Assembly (NCBI GenBank): GCA_013388555.1
Contig: JACAFD010000031.1
Coordinates: 1-47,790, forward strand
From: Nitrospirota bacterium
GTDB taxonomy: Bacteria > Nitrospirota > Nitrospiria > Nitrospirales > Nitrospiraceae
Direction of reading: 5' to 3'
DNA: 47,790 nucleotides
How positions within the stretch are numbered: position 1 is the stretch's first letter; every line of letters starts with the position of its first letter. Made by a program: the position numbers and the translations under genes. The notes below the pieces were generated by a model. That model had not been told where the DNA came from. It searched no databases and saw only the letters and a list, made by a program, of their open reading frames with translations. Positions 40,898-47,790 of this stretch are shown here, piece by piece.

Positions 40898-41758
40898 TTA
40901 GCGCTGCTTCAGATAACGGAAGAATTCTGAGTCAGGGCCCATCACCAGGGTGGACTTATCTTTGAAGGTTTTTTTGTAGGCTTCCATCGAGCGGGTAAAT
41001 TCAAAAAAATGAGGATCTTGCCGGTAAGCGTCGGCATAGATCCTAAAGGCCTTCGCATCCCCAGCGCCACGTAGTTCTTCCGATTCCTTGTATGCCTGAG
41101 CCAGAATAATCTCTCGATCCTTTTCCGCCTCTGACCGAATTTTCTGCGCTTCCTCAGCGCCTTCCGCGCGGTATTGCTTCGCCTGTCGTTCCCGTTCCGC
41201 TTGCATTCGGGCGAATACCGCTCGCTCATTCTGCTCAGGAAGGTCGGCTCGTTTGATCCTCACGTCATCGATCTGGATCCCATACGCGGACGCTTTCTCA
41301 TTCGAGCGCTGGGTCACGATTTTCATGAGCTCGCCACGGTGCGACGCGACGATTTCAATAAGGTCATGGCGTCCGAGTTCGACTCGAAGCTCAGAATAGA
41401 TAATATCATTGAGTCGTTGGAGTGCTCCCCGTTGGGACTGAAAGCTCTGATAGACCTTGAGCGGGTCGACAATCCTCCATTTGGCGTAGTTGTCCAGGAG
41501 AAGAGTCTTCTTGTCTTGTGTGATGACATCTTGCGCCGCTGAGTCATAGTCCAACAGGCGCTTATCGAAGTAGATGACTTCTTGAACGAAGGGCACTTTG
41601 GCATAGAGCCCTGGCTCCGTGAGATTTCGAACAGGCTTTCCGAGTTGGACCACGATCGCCGTCTGGGTGATGTCCACGATGAAGAGTGGTGAGGCTCCTA
41701 GGAAGAGCAAACCGCCGACGAGCACCAGCACCGCAATGATAAGCCCCTGCTTGGTCAT
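40898..41758 (-). CDS. hflC: Protease modulator HflC
   Basis: A 286-residue SPFH-domain protein. An N-terminal membrane helix (GLIIAVLVLVGGLLFLG) is followed by the SPFH fold with VVQLGKPVRN and YDSAAQDVITQDKKTLLLDNYAKWRI, and a long C-terminal helix (EAQKIRSEAEKDREIILAQA). With HflK it forms a large membrane cage around FtsH and limits its access to membrane substrates. It overlaps the hflK 3' end by four bases. The gene converges with fhs. Confidence 0.94.
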   Translation of the reverse strand: MTKQGLIIAVLVLVGGLLFLGASPLFIVDITQTAIVVQLGKPVRNLTEPGLYAKVPFVQEVIYFDKRLLDYDSAAQDVITQDKKTLLLDNYAKWRIVDPLKVYQSFQSQRGALQRLNDIIYSELRVELGRHDLIEIVASHRGELMKIVTQRSNEKASAYGIQIDDVRIKRADLPEQNERAVFARMQAERERQAKQYRAEGAEEAQKIRSEAEKDREIILAQAYKESEELRGAGDAKAFRIYADAYRQDPHFFEFTRSMEAYKKTFKDKSTLVMGPDSEFFRYLKQR

Positions 41759-42813
41759 GGATTCTGGCTCTCACTGGTTGTTGCGCCGGTCTTGGGCTTG
41801 ATACGGTCGAGCGGAAGGTACGGCAGCATCCGGTCAGCTGCCTTTCCATCAATAATGATTTTCTCCATGTTCGGCAGGATTTCTTCCATCGTTTCGATGT
41901 AGATCCGTTTGGTGATGATGTCTTTGGCTTGATTGTATTCTTTCAAGGTCGCCACAAAACGGTTGGCCTCACCCTGGGCGCGATCCACTCGCGCCTGGGC
42001 GTTGCCCTTGGCCTGGTTTACCACCTGAGCGGCTTCGCCTTGGGCTTTAGGGAGAATATCGTTGCGATAACTCTGAGACTGGTTGATCAGTTTTTCTCGA
42101 TCTTCCTTCGCATTCGTCACATCCTTGAACGCAGCCGCCACCGCTTCCGGAGGACTGACGTCCTGGAGTTGGACGGCTGCGATCTGGATGCCGCCCTGAT
42201 ATTGATCGAGAAGGGATTGCAAGAGTACCTGGGTATCCTGCTGGATCTGGGCTTTGCCGGTCGTCAATGCTTCGTCGATCTTGCCTTTTCCGACCACTTC
42301 ACGCATCGAGGCCTCGGCAGCTTTGCCGATGGTCTCATTTATTTCTGCGACGTTAAAGAGGTAGTTCGATGATTCTTTAATCTTGTATTGCACGATAAAT
42401 TGGATGGCCAGGATGTTCATGTCGCCAGTGAGCATCAGGGCTTCCTGCGCCAGCATTTGCTGGCGGCCTTGTCGCTCTGTGCGGAAGCCAACCTCGACAC
42501 GGTGGAGCTTTTGGACTTTCGGCTGTAAAACCGATTCGGCGAGAGGGATTTTCAAGTGGGGGCCAGGTTCCACGGTTCGGACAGGGACACCGAACCGCTT
42601 CACGACGCCCTCCTCATCGGGGGCGACGATAAAGACACATTGCCAAGCGAGAAAAATGATAAGCCCTAATAACGCAATGTTTCTGAAGCCGCTTGAAGGC
42701 AACAGATTCCCTAGTGAGGGCATCAAATTCTTGAATTGCGACTGAGCCTGCTTGAGGGCATCCTCAAGCGGGTCGCTCTTTCTACTCCAAGGATCTTTCG
42801 GGTCCCAAACCAT
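41755..42813 (-). CDS. hflK: Protease modulator HflK
   Basis: A 352-residue partner of HflC. It has a WDPKDPW segment at the N-terminus, a membrane helix near residues 45-65 (IALLGLIIFLAWQCVFIV), the SPFH domain with EGVVKRFG and GPHLKIPLAES, and a C-terminal coiled coil rich in Ala, Gln and Glu. ATG at 42813 gives the usual HflK N-terminus; the frame extends upstream to 42864 with extra residues of unlike character. Neither start has a clear ribosome-binding site. No ftsH gene is in the window. Confidence 0.94.
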   Translation of the reverse strand: MVWDPKDPWSRKSDPLEDALKQAQSQFKNLMPSLGNLLPSSGFRNIALLGLIIFLAWQCVFIVAPDEEGVVKRFGVPVRTVEPGPHLKIPLAESVLQPKVQKLHRVEVGFRTERQGRQQMLAQEALMLTGDMNILAIQFIVQYKIKESSNYLFNVAEINETIGKAAEASMREVVGKGKIDEALTTGKAQIQQDTQVLLQSLLDQYQGGIQIAAVQLQDVSPPEAVAAAFKDVTNAKEDREKLINQSQSYRNDILPKAQGEAAQVVNQAKGNAQARVDRAQGEANRFVATLKEYNQAKDIITKRIYIETMEEILPNMEKIIIDGKAADRMLPYLPLDRIKPKTGATTSESQNP

Positions 42814-43066
42814 ACGAGGCAGTTGGCTGAAGGTGGATAATTGTGAACTGGGTCTCGGCGCCACCTTAGCAGACTGCCTAGAAGGTATGCAATCACGATG
42901 ATCTAATAGAGAGGTCTGTCAACAGACTGCTGGGGAGGATTTCCCGGATTCGGATGTCGGCAGGCTGAAGGAAAGCCATTCCGGCAATATTGGAACGTCT
43001 GAAGAAGACGAAGAGTTAGATTCACCGTCGATCAGACTTTTCAGTTCCGGTGAGGATCGGCCTGGT

Positions 43067-43699
43067 TCAACAAAGGTTTGATTTGCAGTCGGTCACCACA
43101 AGGTTCGAGGCTTTCTCACCTGCCTCAAGTTCAAGACCCAGCCAGGCTAGCCCCGCGAACTGGTCCTCCTTGGTGCGCTCCCTATCCCCCTCTATAAGGC
43201 TGACGATGTAGTAGCGCCCGGCGGGAATTTTGGTAAACCAGAAATGGCCGGTAGGGTTCGCTCTGGTTGTGCGGAGATAGGGAGCCAACCGCTTTTCACT
43301 ACGGAGCCGAGTCAGCGCTTCGTGTGCGCAGTCAGCCGGAGAGCGTGGAGTAGGGCTGCCTTCAGCGGAGGCAGGGCTCTCTGCCGCTGAACAGTTTGTG
43401 GCTTTGATGGTGTGGTCAAACCAATAGCGTGTGTATGGGGTGATAGGGATAAGATGTACCAGAGCGCCAGCTTGCGTGACGGCTTTTCCGGATGGCGAGC
43501 CGAGAAATGCCTGTCCAGCCAGAGTGCCACGCCCCTTCTGCTTGTAAGGCAACAAATCCTTTTCGTTTAGACTTGGAGGCTGTGGCGCTATGGCGGGAGG
43601 CGCATTACCTGCCCCCTCGGCCTGTGCCTGATAGTTCCACAACCCTCCCAGCAGGAGGGTAATGATTATTCCGTACAGGAGTTGTCCACTCAGTGGCAT
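43067..43699 (-). CDS. Secreted protein with a carboxypeptidase-regulatory-like fold, function unknown
   Basis: A 210-residue exported protein with a signal peptide ending near QAQAEG. The body starts with a Pro-rich stretch, then a beta-rich region: LAGQAFLGSPSGKAV, HFWFTKIPAGRYYIVSLIEGD as the typical folding block of a regulatory-like beta sandwich, and LGLELEAGEKASNLVV. The two later cysteine pairs may form disulfides. It starts five bases after the stop of the ferredoxin:thioredoxin-reductase-type gene, so they are co-transcribed. The partner is redox-related, so a link to thiol chemistry is possible but not shown. Confidence 0.7.
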   Translation of the reverse strand: MPLSGQLLYGIIITLLLGGLWNYQAQAEGAGNAPPAIAPQPPSLNEKDLLPYKQKGRGTLAGQAFLGSPSGKAVTQAGALVHLIPITPYTRYWFDHTIKATNCSAAESPASAEGSPTPRSPADCAHEALTRLRSEKRLAPYLRTTRANPTGHFWFTKIPAGRYYIVSLIEGDRERTKEDQFAGLAWLGLELEAGEKASNLVVTDCKSNLC

Positions 43700-43704
43700 G
43701 GTTG

Positions 43705-44145
43705 CTATGACGTGGATGCAGACGATTCCGGTGTTTCACCCAAGGATGCCGGTGCAGCAGAAGCTTTGTGTTTTAGGGCGCGGCCTTTGTCAGGGGTGGG
43801 ATCTGTGACGACGCCATAGATCTCGCGTCCTTCGTGGCCGTCCGGGAGATATTCTGTGATCGGCAGGCCGTCTTCCCGCACAAACAAGAGACAGTGACAG
43901 TATTTGTAGATCTGCATTTCGTCACAGGCGCACATCCAGCGGCGGAGTTTTGCTTCCGCTTGTTTATCCTTATAGAAGTTGCAGGGGCAGAGAGGTTTTC
44001 CCAGCTCATCCATGTGCATCGCGAGGCCTTTGACCACGGCTTCGGTGACTGCGGGAGTGGGATGCATGGTCGTTCCGCTTTTCTCCGCGAATCCTTTCAC
44101 ATACTTCCACATTTTGTCGAGACTCACTTGTTTGGGCTCAGCCAT
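43705..44145 (-). CDS. Ferredoxin:thioredoxin reductase catalytic-subunit-like protein
   Basis: A 146-residue protein with the complete catalytic motif: CPC (residues 53-55), 16 residues, CAC (72-74), 8 residues, CHC (83-85). In plant and cyanobacterial FTR the spacing is the same but the middle unit is CPC, so only its central residue differs. The motif holds a [4Fe-4S] cluster next to a redox-active disulfide and reduces thioredoxin with electrons from ferredoxin. No variable (alpha) subunit or thioredoxin is nearby. The C-terminal 35 residues are low-complexity. The gene is divergent from the NorD-like gene. Confidence 0.88.
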   Translation of the reverse strand: MAEPKQVSLDKMWKYVKGFAEKSGTTMHPTPAVTEAVVKGLAMHMDELGKPLCPCNFYKDKQAEAKLRRWMCACDEMQIYKYCHCLLFVREDGLPITEYLPDGHEGREIYGVVTDPTPDKGRALKHKASAAPASLGETPESSASTS

Positions 44146-44251
44146 TCCAAAATCCTTTCAATTAAGCCAGCGGCGGGGGGCGAGGGAGCAGACTTGAGTT
44201 TTCCCCCTTAGCCTCAGGCTTCTCGGCTCGTGCCGGCCTGTGAGCGTACAG

Positions 44252-44280
44252 TTTACAAGCGCTGGTGCGTCCTTTACAAT
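44252..44280 (+). promoter_or_regulatory. Predicted sigma-70-type promoter of the NorD-like gene
   Basis: TTTACA (44252-44257) and TACAAT (44275-44280) are 17 bases apart, a good match. Transcription would start near 44287, about 32 bases before the ATG at 44319. This argues against GTG 44265, which lies within the promoter, as the start. Confidence 0.7.
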
Positions 44281-44318
44281 CCAACACTTATTGCAAATTC
44301 CGTCATATTGGACACAAC

Positions 44319-47300
44319 ATGCAGATGCCGGATACCCATAGGGAATTGGTCGCCAAACTGGCGGAGGAACTGGGGCCTGCTGCGGCTCAGCAGCTGGTCT
44401 CTGGTCTCGCCGAAGCCCATGCAAACCCGAATCAGGTTGAGGGTGTCTTGCTGTTACTCGATGAGTTACAGAAAGTCTCGCCGAAGGTTGCTCGTGCCGC
44501 GATCGAATCGCTCCCTGACTTGCAAAAGAGGGGGCGGCTCAGCGACGTGTTGATCTGGCTGGATCTTGGGACCACATTGGCCGAATCGTCCGGGGCGATC
44601 GGGTTGAAATTTTTCAAGGAGAGCCCGCTAGTGTTGAGTCTGATCGAGCAAACGTCGGTCCGGTCGTTAGTGCTCAAATCCGCCCTGGAATTGGCTGAGC
44701 AGGATGGGAACATTACACTGGAATTTCTCCGCGTGTCCCCTGAGGTGGTGACGGTTATTTCGCCGGATCAGCTGGGGGCTTGGTTAGAGATAGGGTTTGA
44801 AATGGTGCAGATCGACTTTGTTGTCGCGCTGGAGTACATCCACCAGATTCCCGCGATTGCCCGTGTGCTACCCGTTCAAGACGCCAGGGCCTGGGCGATG
44901 TTCGGGTTGAAACTCGTCTCCCGGAATAGCATTGGCATGACGGATTATTTCGGAACTATCGAATTTCTCCGCACCAGTCCTCTCATCCTCGGCGATGTGG
45001 ATGATCAATCGGTGAGAGCCAAGGTTGTCACGGTCGGGTCGTTGCTGGCTGAACGTGATCCTGGATCGGGCATTGCCTGGTTGTCGGAATCGCCACGTCT
45101 GCTGCGTCCTGTGCCGAATGAGGGATGGAGACTGAGAATATTACAGTATGGCGCCTTAGTCGCAGAGCGTGATGCGGAAACGGCGCTGGCCTATTTGCGG
45201 GGTGCACCGGAACTGGTGAGCGTGATCGGCGAGTCTGCCGAGGCTACAGCGCGCTTTGAGGCCTGGTTTACAGCCGGGATGGAAGTCCTGGCTTACAGTG
45301 TCGAAGGTGCCAGGGCCTATTTCGCCCTGGAGTCGCAGAAAGCGCTCACAGCTGTGGAAGCGGCCTTGAGTGGTGTGACGCTTCGGCAGGCGGCCCGGAC
45401 CGTGAAGCTCTTCGTGCAAGGACTCTGTGGAACAGATCTGACGATTCAGGCGCTTCCGGATTCGCTGAGTCAGGAGACGACCATGCGGGCTACGGTGAGC
45501 CGGGATGGACGCACCATCTCACTACCAGCCGTCCTTCGTCGCTATCCCACTGCCGATGAGAATCTGCGGTTGTATCTGGTGATGGCGGCTCATGAAGCGG
45601 GGCATGTGGAATTTGGGACCTATCGCCTGACCCTTGAGCCGTTCGCGGATCTGGTTGTGTCTTTGCGCCAACAGTATGGCCTGGTGAAACAGGCTGCGCC
45701 TGACAACTTGGCAGCGCTATTTCGCCTATATCCTCATCCGGGACTGGCCCAAGATTTATGGACCCTCGTGGAGGACGCACGGGTGGAGTTCCTGCTGCAG
45801 CGGGAATATCCTGGACTTCAGCGGGACCTGCAGCGCTTCGCGCGGGAGGCAATCACGACACGCTCGCTGACGCAAGGACTGACCGTGAAAGAACTCGTCG
45901 TCGATCAACTGCTCCAGTTGTCAACCGCTGCGTCTCAGCCTGTCGCAATCCATGAAGCGATCAAAGAGGAGATTGCCATCCTCTGGCCGATGTGCCAGAC
46001 CATTCTGACTCCCACAGCGACGGCGGAAGAGGCTGTGCTGGTGGCCCATGCACTCTATGTGCGGCTTGAAGAATTGTTGGCACAGAAGGGAGCGATGGTC
46101 CGGGGCGATCAGGCCGATCGCGAGTCAGGGGATCCGGGTGTGGGTCCTTCTGCTTCTGAACAGACCGGTGAGGACTATCGTCCTGTCACCAACTGGGTTT
46201 ATCGTGGAGCGATGAATCCTGAGTTCATTCGTCGGCAGGATCAGGATGATCGGGCTTCGGATGATCAAAACCAATCAGAAAGCATCGAACGGATCGCGAG
46301 TGCGGCGGACGGGACACCGGAGCCTTCAGGGCAGAGTCAACAAGGTCGAGAGGGGGCGCATACGGTGACTGACCGAGGCAGTCTCGCCGGGGGACGGCAG
46401 CTGCCCTCTCATGTAGAAGAACTCCTAGCCTTAAAGGTTGAGCAGGCCGCCCTGGTCGATCATCCTGGGCCCGGCGATCGTGTGGCGCGCTATCCGGAAT
46501 GGGATCAAGGAATCGATGACTATCGCCTCAACTGGTGTCGCGTCGTCGAGTGTGCTTCGGAGGAAGGAAGCGGGGATATCGTGGGCGCCACGTTGAACGT
46601 TCACGGGAGCGAAGTCTCGGCGCTTCGACGATTTTTCGAAGGTCTGCGGCCACCCGGTTTGCGGCGAGTGCCTGGTCAGGCCGACGGCGATGATCTCGAT
46701 GTGGATGCTGCGGTCCGCATGTGTGCCGAGCGGGCCGCGGGGGCAGATGTGTCTGACCGGATCTACGTCAGGAGGGAGCGAAAAGAACGGGATGTCGCAG
46801 TCGCGTTTCTGGTAGACCTGAGTGGGTCAACCAGCCGCCAGTTGGACAACGGCCGCCGCGTGATCGATGTGGAGAAAGAGGGGCTGGTCCTCTTGTGTGA
46901 AGCGCTTGAGGCTGTCGGAGACCAATATGCCCTCTATGGCTATTCGGGCCAAGGCCGGGGGCAAGTCGACTTTCTTGTCATGAAGGATTTTGACGATCAA
47001 TTGGGCGGGAAGACGGCGCAGCGTGTAGGCGGACTGTCCCCCATGCGGCAAAACCGTGATGGGGCGGCCATCCGCCATGCCACTGCGAAATTGCTGGCGC
47101 GAGAGGCGAGAACGCGGCTGCTCGTCCTCATCAGCGATGGGCGCCCGCTCGATGACGGCTATAAGGACGAGTATTCCCTGGAAGACACAAAGGCGTCATT
47201 ACGAGAGGCGCGTCGGCGAGGGGTGCATCCATTTTGTGTCACGATCGATCGGAAGGCCGATGGCTATGTTCGAAGAATGTATGGGGACGTACAGTTCATG

Positions 47301-47366
47301 GTCATTGATCAAATCGAAGCCTTGCCGATGCGATTGCCGCGGATCTATCAAAGATTAACAACGTAA
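44319..47366 (+). CDS. NorD/CbbO-like protein: helical repeats, HEXXH motif and von Willebrand A domain
   Basis: A 1,015-residue protein. Residues ~60-345 hold seven helical repeats about 38-43 residues apart, each with an F/Y-L-x-x-S/A-P core (FFKESP 98, FLRVSP 136, YIHQIP 173, FLRTSP 216, WLSESP 254, YLRGAP 292, a diverged seventh at 334). Next come HEAGH at 425-429 and VEDARVE at 484-490, resembling a metal site. A polar, probably disordered linker covers ~605-715, then a VWA domain with the MIDAS start DLSGSTS at 833. NorD and CbbO proteins act with MoxR-type AAA ATPases (NorQ, CbbQ) to activate metalloenzymes. The long repeat region is larger than in the CbbO proteins I know. No MoxR gene is in the window. 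No signal peptide is seen. Confidence 0.85.
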   Translation: MQMPDTHRELVAKLAEELGPAAAQQLVSGLAEAHANPNQVEGVLLLLDELQKVSPKVARAAIESLPDLQKRGRLSDVLIWLDLGTTLAESSGAIGLKFFKESPLVLSLIEQTSVRSLVLKSALELAEQDGNITLEFLRVSPEVVTVISPDQLGAWLEIGFEMVQIDFVVALEYIHQIPAIARVLPVQDARAWAMFGLKLVSRNSIGMTDYFGTIEFLRTSPLILGDVDDQSVRAKVVTVGSLLAERDPGSGIAWLSESPRLLRPVPNEGWRLRILQYGALVAERDAETALAYLRGAPELVSVIGESAEATARFEAWFTAGMEVLAYSVEGARAYFALESQKALTAVEAALSGVTLRQAARTVKLFVQGLCGTDLTIQALPDSLSQETTMRATVSRDGRTISLPAVLRRYPTADENLRLYLVMAAHEAGHVEFGTYRLTLEPFADLVVSLRQQYGLVKQAAPDNLAALFRLYPHPGLAQDLWTLVEDARVEFLLQREYPGLQRDLQRFAREAITTRSLTQGLTVKELVVDQLLQLSTAASQPVAIHEAIKEEIAILWPMCQTILTPTATAEEAVLVAHALYVRLEELLAQKGAMVRGDQADRESGDPGVGPSASEQTGEDYRPVTNWVYRGAMNPEFIRRQDQDDRASDDQNQSESIERIASAADGTPEPSGQSQQGREGAHTVTDRGSLAGGRQLPSHVEELLALKVEQAALVDHPGPGDRVARYPEWDQGIDDYRLNWCRVVECASEEGSGDIVGATLNVHGSEVSALRRFFEGLRPPGLRRVPGQADGDDLDVDAAVRMCAERAAGADVSDRIYVRRERKERDVAVAFLVDLSGSTSRQLDNGRRVIDVEKEGLVLLCEALEAVGDQYALYGYSGQGRGQVDFLVMKDFDDQLGGKTAQRVGGLSPMRQNRDGAAIRHATAKLLAREARTRLLVLISDGRPLDDGYKDEYSLEDTKASLREARRRGVHPFCVTIDRKADGYVRRMYGDVQFMVIDQIEALPMRLPRIYQRLTT

Positions 47367-47395
47367 AACGTCTCACCTCTCACGTGTAGGAGAAG

Positions 47396-47790
47396 ATGAC
47401 GAATTCAGTTGAGAGACCGACAGTGCCGCCCTGGTTGTACAAGCTGTTTACGGGACACCAGTACCCCTATGTCCGGCGGTTGGCCAAGTTTGCACAGCCT
47501 CTGAAGCCGGGGGAGGATCGTCCGGAGCCGACGAAGGAGCTCATCGAGGCTAAGTTTTGGGAGGTCTATCCCCGTTGTCGGACCAAGGTTCTTCAAGAAG
47601 TGAAAGTGGGGATGATCGTGGTCTTTCACGACCTCAGCGAATATCCGGCAGGAGGGTATCAGGAATTGGTCGATGATCCGGACGCCTTTCTGGCCAAGAC
47701 CTATGGCAAGAAGAAGATTAAAGTCAATTTCTATGACGGGGACAATTTTGTCTGCACGATCAATTTTAAAGTCGCGGGCTGGACGGAACA
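47396..47790 (+). CDS. Truncated gene of unknown function downstream of the NorD-like gene
   Basis: An open frame from ATG at 47396, with AGGAGA three bases upstream, runs to the window end for 131 residues. It begins MTNSVERPTVPPWLYKLFTG and continues with charged, mixed segments such as EVYPRCRTKVLQEVKVG and KKKIKVNFYDGDNFVC. It has no membrane segment or motif I know. It lies 29 bases after the NorD-like stop on the same strand, so co-transcription is likely. Whether it is a partner or client of that protein cannot be told from this part. Confidence 0.7.
   Translation, partial: MTNSVERPTVPPWLYKLFTGHQYPYVRRLAKFAQPLKPGEDRPEPTKELIEAKFWEVYPRCRTKVLQEVKVGMIVVFHDLSEYPAGGYQELVDDPDAFLAKTYGKKKIKVNFYDGDNFVCTINFKVAGWTE

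Noticed and set aside
42890-43060. Possible remnant of the dispersed repeat (ACAGACTGCTGG) between hflK and the secreted-protein gene
   Set aside because: Only about a dozen bases match, and no second part of the element follows.

Overview
This 47.8 kb window is a gene-dense bacterial chromosome segment, moderately GC-rich by eye, with Gram-negative traits: an outer-membrane beta-barrel, Slp and lipocalin lipoproteins, lytic transglycosylases and HflKC. The gene families, plus intergenic repeats resembling elements I recall from Nitrospira genomes, suggest Nitrospirota and most likely Nitrospira or a close relative. That assignment rests on memory and inference. I saw no tRNA, rRNA, CRISPR array, insertion sequence or prophage.

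Layout. 1-8.6 kb: a partial gene, a CPA1-type cation/proton antiporter, the ribosome-assembly GTPase RbgA, a two-TM protein of unknown function, glutathionyl-hydroquinone reductase, a tandem pair of small secreted proteins, a TPR-PilZ protein and a membrane-anchored protein. 8.8-12.7 kb: an envelope cluster (beta-barrel, Slp lipoprotein, secreted protein, lipocalin) and an aldo/keto reductase. 12.8-20.4 kb: an MsbA-like ABC exporter, a 31-residue basic protein of the COX24/DUF1713 type, a lipoprotein followed by nadB, a lytic transglycosylase converging on and overlapping nadB, and a pabB/pabC-like pair. 20.6-22.6 kb: a membrane-sector-only ATP synthase operon (atpI-atpB-atpE-atpF) with a repeat between atpB and atpE. 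22.6-27.3 kb: larE, then rlmN followed by two M16 peptidases.

27.4-36.8 kb: an Slt70-like transglycosylase, then zapB-like, zapA, a structured RNA candidate (possibly 6S), rny, ymdB, xseA, xseB, tlyA and a sugar-nucleotide epimerase, all on the plus strand. xseA seems to lack a canonical start codon; the best-placed start is ACG behind a strong Shine-Dalgarno sequence. 36.8-39.0 kb: a more AT-rich stretch with a rhodanese, cutA and an M23 peptidase. 39.2-42.8 kb: fhs and the hflK-hflC pair. 42.9-47.8 kb: a secreted protein and a ferredoxin:thioredoxin-reductase-type protein, divergent from a 1,015-residue NorD/CbbO-like protein (helical repeats, HEXXH motif, von Willebrand A domain), followed by a truncated gene of unknown function.

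Most of the window is housekeeping and envelope biology. The best candidates for something undescribed are the NorD-like protein with its neighbours, the ACG start of xseA, the RNA between zapA and rny, the duplicated secreted-protein cassette, and the dispersed repeats.
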